64,000 nucleotides of DNA from Parasphingorhabdus cellanae (GCF_017498565.1 NZ_CP071794.1:2718001-2782000), one strand, 5' to 3'. Positions 15,882-25,449 are shown, numbered from the stretch's first letter. The notes: generated from the letters alone by a model not told the origin. Numbers and translations: made by a program.

Positions 15882-18355
15882 ATGAAAACGTTACTGAAGG
15901 CGGCTCTTCTGGCTGCTACTGCTGCAACACCTGTATCGGTATATGCCCAGGAAACGGGGCAAGAAGCGGCTGAAGAAGACCCCAATGTCATCATCGTCAC
16001 AGCTCGAAAAACAGCGGAATCGATCAACGATGCCCCCGTCGCCGTTACTGCGTTTACATCTGAAAGCCTGGATGAGCAAAACCTGCGGGACGTAAATGAC
16101 ATTGCCACCTTGACCCCAGGCTTGAGCTTTAGTCAGGCGTTTGGCCGTGGGACGGACCGTCCGGTCATTCGCGGCCTTGGTAATGTGTTGGCGGGCGTTC
16201 AATTTGGTGTTGAATCCGGCGCATCGGTTTTTATCGACGGCGCATTGTTCCGTGGTGATATTCAATCGATCAATTTCGATGCTCTGGAGCGGGTTGAAGT
16301 CGTGAAGGGTTCGCAATCGGCGCTCTACGGCCGGAACACCTATTCCGGCGCGATCAACTTCATCACCAAAAATCCTGGTGATGAATTTGGCGGACAGGTT
16401 CGCGGCCGAATTGCAGAATTTGGCGAATATGAAGTGACAGGCAGCCTTGATCTGCCGATTGTTCCCGGCGTTTTGGCGGCGCGTGTCGATGGCCGTTACT
16501 ATAATTATGAAGGCGAGTTTACCAACCAGATTTCGGGTCGTCAGGATGTGGGTGGTGAAGAGACTAAGTCCATTTCCGGTACGCTATTCTATACGCCGAC
16601 CGATGACTTCGATTTCCGCATTCGCGTCGGATATCAAAAAGACCGCGACGAGGAGTTCCCGCGTACTTTGCAATTTGCATCGGAAAATAACTGTGAGCCC
16701 GGTTTTCGCAGTGTACGCTTTCGCAACTTTGGTCCGCGCGGACAAAATGATAATGAAAACCAATATTTTTGTGGTGTCCTGCGCCCGGACCCAGATAATA
16801 TTTTCTTGAACAGTGATGAGCCAGGCATCTTCAACGGTGGACCCAGTCTTGATTCCACGACACCTGGGCTTGCCGGTATTTCCGGTATCTCATTGGAACG
16901 CTGGACTTTGAACAGCAAAATGAATTGGGATATTGGCGGTTCCGGCTGGGTATTGAGCACAGTCACCGGTTATCGGCATGACGAAACATTTACTGGATTT
17001 GATTCTGATCACAGCAATCTCAATCTATTCTTTGGTCCTCCGTCTGTCTCCGAAGCGTTTTTCTCTTCGACAAACAGGCGGATATTTGAAGATTTCAGCA
17101 TAGAAGCAAAAATCTTCAGTCCGGAAGACCAGCCTATTCGCGGATTGCTTGGCGTCTATTATTATGATTTCCGGCGCAAGCAATTTGACATCACCAAACA
17201 ATCTGGTCGCGCAGGCACCGACTTTTTCCGCGACAATGATAATCAGATTGAGACGATCGAAAATAAATCGATCTTTGGACGTATCGAAGCTGATTTGGGT
17301 GAAACAGTCACGATCGGCGTCGAAGGTCGCTATCTTGATGAGGAAAAGGGCTTTCTCGAGATTAACGGTGCAACCGCTACTACCGATGGTGATCTTTTTG
17401 AGACGCCACCTTTCAAAACAACCGATTTTGTCCCGCGTGTAACCGTGGATTGGCAACCCAATCCCGACACGCTTGTCTATGCCATTTATACAGAAGGTAA
17501 CAAACCTGGTGGTCTCAATGGCAGCATCGGTGCGGCCAATGGATTGCCGACTTATGAGGATGAGACGCTGCGTGGTGGTGAGTTGGGGATCAAGAAAACC
17601 TGGCTTGGCGGACAGCTTCAAACCAATCTTTCGCTATTCTATAACGAGATTAAAAATGTGCAGCTGACTCAGCCGGTGCTGACCACCCCTGGGGCGGGAA
17701 CAGCAACCACATCTATTGCATCCAACCAAGGCGATGCAGAAGTCAAAGGTTTTGAACTTGAAGTGATCATGCGTCCCGTTCAACAATTTACCGTGACAGC
17801 AACGGCAGCATATACCGATGCTAAATTTACACGCGGGTGTGACGAGTTTGAATATACGCTCAATTCCGGGGGCTTAAACAGCCGGTCGGTTTAGAGAGCC
17901 GCCCGAATGATCCGGAATATGCGCTATGCGATATTAGCGGTCGCCGGTTGCCACTTGGATCTGATTGGCAGCTATCGACAGCGTTTGACTGGCGTGATGG
18001 CCTCTCCGACACGATGGAATATTTCATCAACTTTAATATCAGCCATGAATCTTCGAAATTCGTGCAGGTGCATAATCGCGCAAAAACTGGCTCAGCAACA
18101 ATCGGCGGTGCCAAGATTGGCATTGGCGGAGAAAATTGGGAAATTGCTGTCTTTGGCCGCAACTTGTTCGATGAAGATTCAACTCCATTGGCCACACGCT
18201 GGCTCGATTTCGGCTATGGCTTCGCACCGCGGGATATCCCGTTCGGCGCTTTGGCAGCCGCCGGTCAAAGTGCTGATACCAGTGGACCACGAGCTTTCTT
18301 CATTCCGCTTCGCCGCGGTCGCAGCTTTGGAGCTGAAGCCAAGTTTAAATTCTAA
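15882..18355 (+). pseudogene. TonB-dependent receptor, frameshifted
   Basis: The frame opens with a signal peptide (MKTLLKAALLAATAATPVSVYAQ) and a TonB-box-like NVIIVTARK, then the plug (RPVIRGLGNVLAG near 92) and a beta-barrel. It stops at 17894 after 670 residues. The missing barrel end, finishing in RSFGAEAKFKF, lies in the -1 frame up to 18355. Adding one G to the five-G run at 17868-17872 joins both parts into one protein of about 824 residues through the sequence NSGGLKQPVGLESRPND. No slippery heptamer is seen, so I call it a frameshift (real or a sequence error). It would import the substrate of the 13-22 kb gene set; an operator-like site lies upstream. Confidence 0.85.
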
Positions 18356-18377
18356 ACGAAAGAAAGTCTAATCCATA

Positions 18378-18409
18378 ACCCCGCTGTCCGAGAAGATGGC
18401 GGGGTTTTT
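18378..18409 (+). terminator. Rho-independent terminator after the TonB receptor
   Basis: A stem of ACCCCGC paired with GCGGGGT (about 18378-18405) is followed by a T run on the plus strand. It starts 23 bases after the receptor stop and reaches the stop codon of the convergent hydrolase gene, so it separates the two converging transcripts. Confidence 0.8.
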
Positions 18410-19302
18410 CATGCAGTTGTCAATATTCGCACAATCTCACCGGGAGCAGTCACCATCGCATCATGACCCGTAGCCAGCGCGTGGTAGGTCCAGCTTTGAT
18501 CGGTCTCGACCTGCGCCGCGTGATAGGGAAAGCTGCTATTGGGCAAGGCGGGCGCGGTGCAATGGATATAGCTGCGCTGCAAACCGCTTGAGCCCCCATT
18601 TTCAAGCGTGATGGGGTCCAGCCAGGTTTTCAGGGGATGGGGCGTGAGTTTTTGGGCGACCCAATCATAGCTCGGATGGCCTTTAGGGATGCCAAGGCTT
18701 TCGGATGGGAACACCGCCATGCCAACGCCATCTGGGGCCAATCCTGACAGGGCTGTTTGGATTTGTGCGATGACTGCGGGGCTCCGTTCGGGCCCTTGCG
18801 AAATCATCGTTTCACCATTTTTTGGCAAAGCCGCATCGAGATAGATAATGGCTTCTATCCGGTCCTTCATCGCATCAGCAACGCCGGTAATCACCATCCC
18901 GCCATAGCTGTGGCCGACCAACACGATGTCGTTCAAATCATAATAGTCGATCAGCGACGTGATGTCAGTGATATGCGTATCCAGCCCGACATCCGCTGAG
19001 AGCAGATGGGCGCGCTCCGCTAACCCCGTGAGAGTCGGCGTAAACACGCGGTGGCCCAACGCTTCGAGTTGCGACCGGACATCGCGCCAGCACCAACCGC
19101 CATGCCAAGCTCCATGGACAAGCACGAAAGTCTTTGATGGCCCGGCGCGCTGTGCAATTACAGGCTGTTTACGCGTGCTGGCACATCCGCTTAACGCGGC
19201 TGTCAGGCCGACCATGGCGGCGTTTGCGATGATTTGCCGCCGGCTCCATTTTTCCTGCTTCAAGCTATTTATCTCGCCAGTTTCCTCGCCCTTCATTGTC
19301 AT
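18409..19302 (-). CDS. Alpha/beta hydrolase lipoprotein (EstC/methylesterase-like)
   Basis: This 297-residue protein has a Tat-type signal (WSRRQIIANAAMVGLTAALSGCAS) ending in a lipobox with Cys40, so it is likely an exported lipoprotein. The hydrolase body begins TFVLVHGAWHGGWCWRDV and has the canonical elbow VGHSYGGM (S132), matching plant methylesterase/EstC-like enzymes. It therefore keeps its nucleophile, unlike the other two alpha/beta hydrolases of this gene set. The start overlaps the stop of the amine-oxidase-like gene by four bases. It likely cleaves an ester in the periplasm. Confidence 0.85.
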   Translation of the reverse strand: MTMKGEETGEINSLKQEKWSRRQIIANAAMVGLTAALSGCASTRKQPVIAQRAGPSKTFVLVHGAWHGGWCWRDVRSQLEALGHRVFTPTLTGLAERAHLLSADVGLDTHITDITSLIDYYDLNDIVLVGHSYGGMVITGVADAMKDRIEAIIYLDAALPKNGETMISQGPERSPAVIAQIQTALSGLAPDGVGMAVFPSESLGIPKGHPSYDWVAQKLTPHPLKTWLDPITLENGGSSGLQRSYIHCTAPALPNSSFPYHAAQVETDQSWTYHALATGHDAMVTAPGEIVRILTTA

Positions 19303-20708
19303 AAGTTTTCCAGCACATGCGCTGCCGTCCGCTGGCCGCTTTCCAGCGCGCCTTCCATGCCAGAGCTATGCTGCGCAAGATGTTCTCCAGCAAAATGGAG
19401 GCGGCGCCCGCGATGGCGGGTTGCGGATACCAAAGCCGATCCCTGACCCGCGCCAATATGGTGGTAGATACCGCGTGCGAACGGGTTTTTCTGCCAACTG
19501 AACATACGCAGGAATTTGAGCTTTCCTTTGGCAGAGGGCCGCGCGGTTTCAATCTTGCGAATGATTGCAGCGCCAGCGGTCGCATCGTCCATCGCGTCGA
19601 CGAGATCGGCGCTGGGGCCATTCAGCCAGATTTTGACCATGGCCGGATCATCGCCAAGCACAAACATCCGGCCCAGCATCGGATCATCCGACCAGATCGT
19701 TTCCGGAAGGCCGTCACTTTTCCAAAAGGGCGCGCTGGCCGCGAGATAGGCAAAGCTGGCTTTGGTATAAGGCAGACGTGCGATCATCATGCGAAGGTCA
19801 GGTGGCAAATCCGCTTCAATCCGTATCGAACGGAGGGCGGAAAACGGGGCGGTGCAGATAATATGGCGCGCGCCATATTTGCGCCCGTCTGTCAGCGCGA
19901 TTTCCACACCGTCGCCTTCATCCTGAATGGCCATGACGGCGCTGTTGAGCAGGATCTCACTACGCAGCGATGCGGCCATGGCATTCGTCATCCGCTGCGT
20001 GCCGCCGCGAACGTAACGGGTGGGGCCGCCGCCCATGCGAAATATGGCCAGACTGCGCGCCCAATGCAGGGCCGATTGTTGATCAATGCTGTTGCCATTG
20101 AGATTGGCGTTGATCAGGCGCAGCGCTTCTGCCGACGCCCCCTGATCCCGCAAATATTGGCTCAGCGCCATATCCACGGTCTGATGTTCTGGCTGCATCC
20201 AGTCTGCGATATTTTCGAATTTTGGCAGGTTTTTGAGATAGGAGAAAAGCAAGCGATCCGGCGGAATTGCTTTTTCTGTTTCGGATAGTATGTTCTCCAT
20301 CGCTTTTGGCCATTGCTTTGCAGTCATCGATGTTCCGCCAATATGATAAAGAGCGCCGCGCCCGGACGGCGGCGGGACGTAGCGCTCTACGCCCAGTTGA
20401 TCGGCAATAGCGTGAAAACGCTGGTAACCCGCACCAATTTGTATGCCGCCCGCATCCGGCTTGCCGGGCAAATCGTCCAGCGTATGCAGGCGGCCACCGA
20501 CATGGCCGGCACCTTCCAGCACAATCACCCTATAGCCCGCCTTTTCCATAAGGCTTGCCGCATGTAGTCCAGCGAGACCTGCACCGATGACAATCACATC
20601 GGCAGTGGTCTTGCTCCACGTGCGGCGCGGTGCAGCACCGGCGAGCAGCGAAGCACTCAGGCCTCCCACAAACGCGCGTCTGCTGATCCGATTGGCTTGA
20701 TTGGACAT
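19299..20708 (-). CDS. Tat-exported flavin monoamine-oxidase-like protein
   Basis: This 469-residue protein begins with a Tat signal (ISRRAFVGGLSASLLAGAA) followed by the FAD Rossmann motif DVIVIGAGLAGLHAASLMEKAG (near 38-59) and GRLHTLDD. The C-terminal FAD-binding motif HFAGEHLAQHSSGMEGALESG is also present, as in monoamine oxidases and related amino-oxidases. Because FAD is bound before export, Tat transport is expected. It probably oxidises an amine or a ring carbon in the periplasm. A TTGTCCGGACAA site lies about 43 bases upstream, shared with the divergent gene at 20781. Confidence 0.85.
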   Translation of the reverse strand: MSNQANRISRRAFVGGLSASLLAGAAPRRTWSKTTADVIVIGAGLAGLHAASLMEKAGYRVIVLEGAGHVGGRLHTLDDLPGKPDAGGIQIGAGYQRFHAIADQLGVERYVPPPSGRGALYHIGGTSMTAKQWPKAMENILSETEKAIPPDRLLFSYLKNLPKFENIADWMQPEHQTVDMALSQYLRDQGASAEALRLINANLNGNSIDQQSALHWARSLAIFRMGGGPTRYVRGGTQRMTNAMAASLRSEILLNSAVMAIQDEGDGVEIALTDGRKYGARHIICTAPFSALRSIRIEADLPPDLRMMIARLPYTKASFAYLAASAPFWKSDGLPETIWSDDPMLGRMFVLGDDPAMVKIWLNGPSADLVDAMDDATAGAAIIRKIETARPSAKGKLKFLRMFSWQKNPFARGIYHHIGAGQGSALVSATRHRGRRLHFAGEHLAQHSSGMEGALESGQRTAAHVLENL

Positions 20709-20751
20709 GGCTCCATGTTGACAGAAACAGGGGGATCAAGGCAAGGTTAAT

Positions 20752-20763
20752 TTGTCCGGACAA
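20752..20763. promoter_or_regulatory. Operator-like palindrome TTGTCCGGACAA (site 4)
   Basis: A perfect palindrome lies in the 72-base divergent gap between the amine-oxidase-like gene (start 20708, minus) and the exported protein gene (start 20781, plus). It sits 17 bases before the plus-strand ATG, so a bound protein would block the ribosome-proximal promoter of that gene and could affect both directions. Confidence 0.65.
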
Positions 20764-20780
20764 AAACAAAGGCGTGGATA

Positions 20781-21542
20781 ATGTTGCGATATTGTCAGAT
20801 AGTTATGCTGCTGTTGCTGGCGATGTCAGCCAGTGCCATTTCAGCCATGGAAGCCGAGCCTGATGGGGCAGCGATATTGGCGATGGCGCGCAAAGCGGCT
20901 GGGGGAGATGATTGGGCTAACGCACAGACGCTGATGCTGTCCGGTCATGCGATTTTCTATGGGCCAAAGGGTCACCAGCCGCGAACCATTGCCAGCGACT
21001 ATCGGATGTGGCGCAAATTTGATCCGGATCGCACCGCCGCACATGGGGCCGATGGCAAAGTTCGTATCATTGCAAAAAATGCGGACGCGCTGATTTTCGA
21101 AATAGGCTATGACGGCGAGACCACCTGGACGGAGCGCGGGATCACACCGAAGGCAGAGGCCGATAAATTCTGGGCGAGCAATTTCGGCTTCGGTATCATC
21201 CGCCAAGCAGATAAACCCGGTTTTACCGCAACCCGTTTACCGGATGACGATGTCGGCGGCCATGCGCTGTATATGGTTGAGTTAGTCGATCCCAAAGGTG
21301 GCAAGACTCTGTTTGGCATAGATCAGCAAAGCCACGCGATACGGACCATGGGGTTCAGGACGCCAAAAGGCTGGCATCTGCGGGTCTATGATGATTTCGT
21401 AGTCCTCGAAAATCCAAGTTGGCTGCAGGCACGGCATGTCACGCTCTATTATGACGGCCGTAAATCCAATGAGGTATTCTGGACGGAAACCAAAGTGAAT
21501 GCGACGATTGATCCTGCGCTGTTTGCACCGCCAGAAAAATGA
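20781..21542 (+). CDS. Exported protein of unknown function
   Basis: This 253-residue protein has a Sec signal (MLRYCQIVMLLLLAMSASAISAMEA) and a mature region rich in beta strands (YRMWRKFDPDRTAAHGADGKVRIIAKNADALIFEIGYDGETTWTERG). The pattern is reminiscent of the LolA/LolB-like or outer-membrane-lipoprotein-sorting fold, but I cannot assign a family. It stands directly behind a TTGTCCGGACAA site and belongs to the putative regulon. It probably acts in the periplasm, possibly binding the hydrophobic substrate or product; that is inference. Confidence 0.65.
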   Translation: MLRYCQIVMLLLLAMSASAISAMEAEPDGAAILAMARKAAGGDDWANAQTLMLSGHAIFYGPKGHQPRTIASDYRMWRKFDPDRTAAHGADGKVRIIAKNADALIFEIGYDGETTWTERGITPKAEADKFWASNFGFGIIRQADKPGFTATRLPDDDVGGHALYMVELVDPKGGKTLFGIDQQSHAIRTMGFRTPKGWHLRVYDDFVVLENPSWLQARHVTLYYDGRKSNEVFWTETKVNATIDPALFAPPEK

Positions 21543-22349
21543 TCAGCCGCGGAAATTTTGGCTCGTCACATCGGATGTTTGTTCAGCACCCTTGATCGTG
21601 CAACTCGCCTGCATCCAGCGCAAGTTTAGGCCGACACGACTGGCATTGATGTCAGCCCAGCTATAGCTGACCGCGCGATCGGGATCGTCTGGCTTATGGA
21701 CGTAGAGCACCATGCTCGGTCGGTTGGTGCTGGGCTTGGGCCAGTAGACCGCCCGCATCCGCAGGACTAGCGGTTCGATGCCAGTGTCGCCGCCGCCAAT
21801 CGTCACGCGTCCACCCTGGTCATGCAGATTCAGTTTCCGGACGAACATCCAGTCCGGGCTGCCATCGGCCTTGGGTTTGCTCTTCTTGGCGGCGGCCCAG
21901 CACTCAACAGGCCGGGCGCGTTTCAATCGGGTTTCGGTGCCATCGCCAAAACGCAGTTTCAATTCATCGGCTGTCACGCCGATAATCTGAAAATCCTGAA
22001 GACAGGCTTTTTTGTTTTGCAGCTTGCTATAGGTCCAACCCGCATCCCCGCGATCAAAATAGCGCGTACACCCTCCCAGTGTCAGGCTGTCTTGCTCCAC
22101 ACCCACTGCGGCATATCCTTTCAAGGGGGCTGCAACCGTTTTGCCGAATGCATCTGTGCGTGTGACGATCAGATCATCGCCTTGTTTTTCGATCTTCAGT
22201 GCGATCCAAGGCGGCGGAGTCCGGCCGGCATCTTTTTCAAAATAAACCTGCTCTTCATTTGTATAAACACCCAGTAGGTGCTGATCGAGCACCGCGCCAT
22301 GTTGCGATCCGACGGCGAGGGTCAACATAGAGAGGCTGGTAAGAAGCAT
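21543..22349 (-). CDS. Exported hypothetical protein
   Basis: This 268-residue protein begins with a hydrophobic segment (MLLTSLSMLTLAVGSQHG) that could be a signal peptide. The mature part is not recognised. It contains a conserved-looking CTRYFDRGDAGWTYSKLQNKKACLQDFQ region with two cysteines that could pair. It ends immediately after the convergent gene at 21542 without a gap. A TTGTCTGGACAA site lies 21 bases upstream of its ATG, so it belongs to the putative regulon. No function can be assigned. Confidence 0.6.
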   Translation of the reverse strand: MLLTSLSMLTLAVGSQHGAVLDQHLLGVYTNEEQVYFEKDAGRTPPPWIALKIEKQGDDLIVTRTDAFGKTVAAPLKGYAAVGVEQDSLTLGGCTRYFDRGDAGWTYSKLQNKKACLQDFQIIGVTADELKLRFGDGTETRLKRARPVECWAAAKKSKPKADGSPDWMFVRKLNLHDQGGRVTIGGGDTGIEPLVLRMRAVYWPKPSTNRPSMVLYVHKPDDPDRAVSYSWADINASRVGLNLRWMQASCTIKGAEQTSDVTSQNFRG

Positions 22350-22370
22350 AAGGCCGATCCTTCACAGTAT

Positions 22371-22382
22371 TTGTCTGGACAA
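22371..22382. promoter_or_regulatory. Operator-like palindrome TTGTCTGGACAA (site 5)
   Basis: The palindrome lies 21 bases upstream of the exported hypothetical gene (start 22349, minus strand) and 30 bases beyond the NTF2-like gene end. It matches site 3 exactly over 12 bases and marks the right edge of the cluster of five sites. Confidence 0.6.
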
Positions 22383-22411
22383 CTTAGCATCAATTGCGCA
22401 CGACGCAACTG

Positions 22412-22888
22412 TTAGGCCATTGTCGCCGCACCGCGCTTGGCGGCCAGTTCGAACAGACCGCGATCACCCATTTCCCAAGTCACGTTGAGTTGGGTTTTGT
22501 GGATTAACCAACCATCGCCCGTTCGCTGCAGCTCGTGCACATAATAGCCGCCTATGGAATGCATCTGCCGGTCGCCATCAACGACAAGATGATGATGGGC
22601 GGCCATGTAACAGGTGCAGGTGGCGCGGGTGCCATCAAGGTCGATGGCAAAATTGGTCAGCACGTGCTGGGTCGCGTCAAACGGTTCCAGTGTGGCCCGC
22701 ACACCGGCCACCCAGTCATCGGCTGGTATAGTGCTGGCAGGATCACCCGACCAGCTGGAAAAATCCAATATGATCTCATCGGCGAAGATAGAGCGATACA
22801 GGCCCCACTGATGCTGATCGATGCCAGTGGCATATTTGAGCACATGGTCTGTGATGGCCGCCCGGTCGATCAAATCATCATGTGTCAT
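22412..22888 (-). CDS. NTF2/SnoaL-like protein
   Basis: This 158-residue protein has the alpha+beta cone fold of the nuclear-transport-factor-2 superfamily: MTHDDLIDRAAITDHVLKYATGIDQHQW (helices), then SIFADEIILDFSSWSG and ATCTCYMAAHHHLVV. Members include ring-hydroxylating dioxygenase beta-type subunits, ketosteroid isomerases and SnoaL cyclases. I prefer the ATG at 22888, preceded by GGAG, over a TTG at 22900. It follows the sugar-isomerase-like gene by 12 bases, so the two form one transcript. The reaction is unknown. Confidence 0.7.
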   Translation of the reverse strand: MTHDDLIDRAAITDHVLKYATGIDQHQWGLYRSIFADEIILDFSSWSGDPASTIPADDWVAGVRATLEPFDATQHVLTNFAIDLDGTRATCTCYMAAHHHLVVDGDRQMHSIGGYYVHELQRTGDGWLIHKTQLNVTWEMGDRGLFELAAKRGAATMA

Positions 22889-22900
22889 TATCGTCTCCAA

Positions 22901-23698
22901 TCACTCCAGCAGTGTCTTGCAGGCCGCTATGGCCTGAAGCGCCCAATCTTCCGCATCGAAATGCGGTACAGATGCAAAATGTGGTACTTCAATATCCCAA
23001 TCGACATGCGCCCCCAAAAGGTCAATCAAGGCGCGCAGCGGGAACATGCCCTCACCGGGGATCATCCGGTTCATGGCTTCTTCAAAATAATCATCGGATT
23101 TTCGAAAGTGCGGACCATCGCATATTTGGGCATAGCCAATGCTGCTGGGATCAATGGCTTTGAGTTGTTCCAGCGTTCCGCCAGTTCGAAATAAATGCAG
23201 CGCATCAATCGCGATTTTCAGGTTCGATTGCTTCATCGCCTGATGCAGCCTGACCGCTTTTTCCAGGCTGTCGCAGCCTTTCGCAAAGCCGGTAAATTCC
23301 AATCCGATTTCCATGCCCAGATCACTCGCCATTTCGCAGAGCGAACCGAGCTGATCGGCGATGCGTGCAGGATCAGTCTCAGAGATATGGGTGACAGCCC
23401 GTTTGGCGCCCAGCTCGGCAGCTAGCTCCAGAGCGGGCCGATATTGGGCAATATCTATACCCCGCATAATTGGGAAATATTCCGCGTTGATGATCGATAT
23501 GTCATGGTCGGTGAGCAGGCTTTGGAAGTCTGCTTTTTCTGATGGATCGACAATGGCAAACATCTGCTGACCATCCTCTGTCAGCGGTGTTGCGGTGAAC
23601 AAGCAAATTTTCTTAAGGCCAGCTTTGGCTGCGAACCGCACAAGTCCGGCTGGCCCGTCTTGCGTCATGGTAATCTGGTGGAGAGCTATGTGGCGCAT
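22901..23698 (-). CDS. TIM-barrel sugar-phosphate isomerase/epimerase-like protein
   Basis: This 265-residue protein matches the AP-endonuclease-2/xylose-isomerase-like TIM barrel family: MEIGLEFTGFAKGCDSLEKAVRLHQ and FKIAIDALHLFRTGGT-like strands carry the metal-binding Glu/Asp/His positions, and a late VDWDIEVPHF strand supplies another acid. Such proteins act as ketose epimerases, 3-dehydroshikimate dehydratases or inosose-type isomerases. It heads a two-gene minus-strand transcript with the NTF2-like gene. It has no clear connection to the upstream regulon and no operator copy in front. Substrate unknown. Confidence 0.75.
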   Translation of the reverse strand: MRHIALHQITMTQDGPAGLVRFAAKAGLKKICLFTATPLTEDGQQMFAIVDPSEKADFQSLLTDHDISIINAEYFPIMRGIDIAQYRPALELAAELGAKRAVTHISETDPARIADQLGSLCEMASDLGMEIGLEFTGFAKGCDSLEKAVRLHQAMKQSNLKIAIDALHLFRTGGTLEQLKAIDPSSIGYAQICDGPHFRKSDDYFEEAMNRMIPGEGMFPLRALIDLLGAHVDWDIEVPHFASVPHFDAEDWALQAIAACKTLLE

Positions 23699-23858
23699 GT
23701 CTTAACCCTAATCCATGTCCACGTCATTGCACCTATGAATTTGGTGGAGGAGCATATCGACGGGCTAGTCAATATGTTAGGCTGTCTGGAACGCTACGGC
23801 GCTTAGATAGAGATATGAGAATCGGTCTCGATGAAGGCCGCCAGAATAGGACAGGACT

Positions 23859-25439
23859 ATGCTGAACGAAAATATTGTCACCATTGCAGATGTCATCCGG
23901 CAACAGGCCAAGGATCAGGGCGAAGCGCCGGTCTTCACCTTTGAAGGGCAGCAGATGAGCTATGCCCAGCTCGACGCTGGTAGCAGTCGGGCGGCGAATG
24001 CGTTGGCTTCGCTGGGAGTCAATAAGGGTGACCGGATTGCCTATATGGGCAAAAATTCGCATCTTTATTTTGAGATATTATTGGGTGCGGCGAAGATCGG
24101 TGCAGTGATGACCCCGGTCAACTGGCGGCTGGCGGGACCGGAAGTCACTTATATTGTCAATAACTGCCAGGCTAAAATCCTGTTCATTGGACCGGAATTT
24201 GTTGATCTGGTGAAGCAGATCAAATCCAATTTCGACCATGTCGAAACAATCTTTTGTTCGGAACAAGCGGATGAGGAATTTGCTGGTTATCCGGCCTGGC
24301 GCGATGGATTTCCTGATACTGACCCAATGGTGGCTTGCGCGCCGGATGACGATGCGCTGCAACTCTATACATCGGGCACAACCGGCCATCCCAAGGGCGC
24401 TATCATGTCCGGTTATTCGATTTTTGGCGCGCGCGCCAAGCTGACGGATGATGATCTGGCTGACTGGCAGAAATCACAACCGGGTGAGAATATGTTGCTC
24501 GCCATGCCCTGTTTCCATATTGGCGGGACGGGATCAGGTCTTGGCAATATGTATAGCGGCGGCCATGCGATCGTGGTGCGCGAATATGATCCGACACAAG
24601 CACTCGATTTTATCGAGCAATATGGCATCAGCAAGATTTTCATGGTGCCCGCCGCGATCCAGATATTGCTCAATCATCCAAGGGTGGGCGAGGTCGATTT
24701 TTCCAAACTCAAATATATCTCTTACGGTGCATCTCCGATTCCGCTGGAAATGATGAAGCAGAGCATCGATATGTTCGGTTGCGAATTCATCCAGATGTAC
24801 GGCATGACCGAGACATCGGGAACGATTGTCGCCCTGCCGCCGGAGGATCATGATCCCAATGGCAATGACAAGATGCGCTCAGTCGGCAAGCCGCTGCAGG
24901 GCGTTGAGGTCAAGATTATCGATGAAGATGGCAACACATTGCCTGCGCGCGAAGTAGGCGAGATTGCCACGCGCTCTTCTTTCAATATGAAAGGCTATTG
25001 GAACATGGATGAAGCCACGGCAGCGACCATCGATGCCGATGGCTGGCTGCGCACTGGCGATGCGGGCTATTTTGATGAAGACGGTTATCTCTATATCCAT
25101 GACCGGGTGAAGGATATGATCATCTCTGGTGGAGAGAATATCTATCCGGCCGAAGTGGAAAATGCCATCTATGGCCATCCGGCCATTGCAGATGTCGCAG
25201 TGATCGGTGTGCCCGACGAAAAATGGGGCGAGGCAGTCAAAGCCTGTGTGGTGTTGAAGGACGCGGCGGAAATTAGCGAAACCGATATTATCGCCCATGC
25301 CCGGACCAACATCGCGGGCTTCAAATGTCCAAAATCTGTGGACTTTATCCCGGAATTGCCGCGCAATCCGTCGGGGAAAATTCTGCGCCGCGAACTGCGA
25401 GCGCCCTATTGGGAAGGGAAAGACCGGGCGGTGAACTAG
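23859..25439 (+). CDS. Acyl-CoA synthetase (AMP-forming)
   Basis: This 526-residue ANL enzyme has all the family motifs: LYTSGTTGHPKGAI near residue 170, IQMYGMTETSG near 310, GWLRTGDAGYFDEDGYLYIHDRVKD near 400-424, and the C-terminal PRNPSGKILRREL with the adenylation lysine near 512. Length and motifs fit long/medium-chain or aryl acyl-CoA ligases. It would convert a free acid plus ATP and CoA to acyl-CoA for the acyl-CoA dehydrogenases at 36.9-43.5 kb. It stands alone on the plus strand, 160 bases after the divergent TIM-barrel gene. Confidence 0.9.
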   Translation: MLNENIVTIADVIRQQAKDQGEAPVFTFEGQQMSYAQLDAGSSRAANALASLGVNKGDRIAYMGKNSHLYFEILLGAAKIGAVMTPVNWRLAGPEVTYIVNNCQAKILFIGPEFVDLVKQIKSNFDHVETIFCSEQADEEFAGYPAWRDGFPDTDPMVACAPDDDALQLYTSGTTGHPKGAIMSGYSIFGARAKLTDDDLADWQKSQPGENMLLAMPCFHIGGTGSGLGNMYSGGHAIVVREYDPTQALDFIEQYGISKIFMVPAAIQILLNHPRVGEVDFSKLKYISYGASPIPLEMMKQSIDMFGCEFIQMYGMTETSGTIVALPPEDHDPNGNDKMRSVGKPLQGVEVKIIDEDGNTLPAREVGEIATRSSFNMKGYWNMDEATAATIDADGWLRTGDAGYFDEDGYLYIHDRVKDMIISGGENIYPAEVENAIYGHPAIADVAVIGVPDEKWGEAVKACVVLKDAAEISETDIIAHARTNIAGFKCPKSVDFIPELPRNPSGKILRRELRAPYWEGKDRAVN

Positions 25440-25449
25440 ACAAACGCAT

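Noticed and set aside
17868..17895. Programmed -1 frameshifting in the TonB receptor
   Set aside because: The G run is not preceded by a canonical X XXY YYZ heptamer in the zero frame, and TonB receptors are not known to use recoding; a base deletion explains it more simply.
23765..23800. Sixth TTGTCNGGACAA copy near CTGTCTGGAAC
   Set aside because: Only the left half resembles the motif; the right arm is not complementary.
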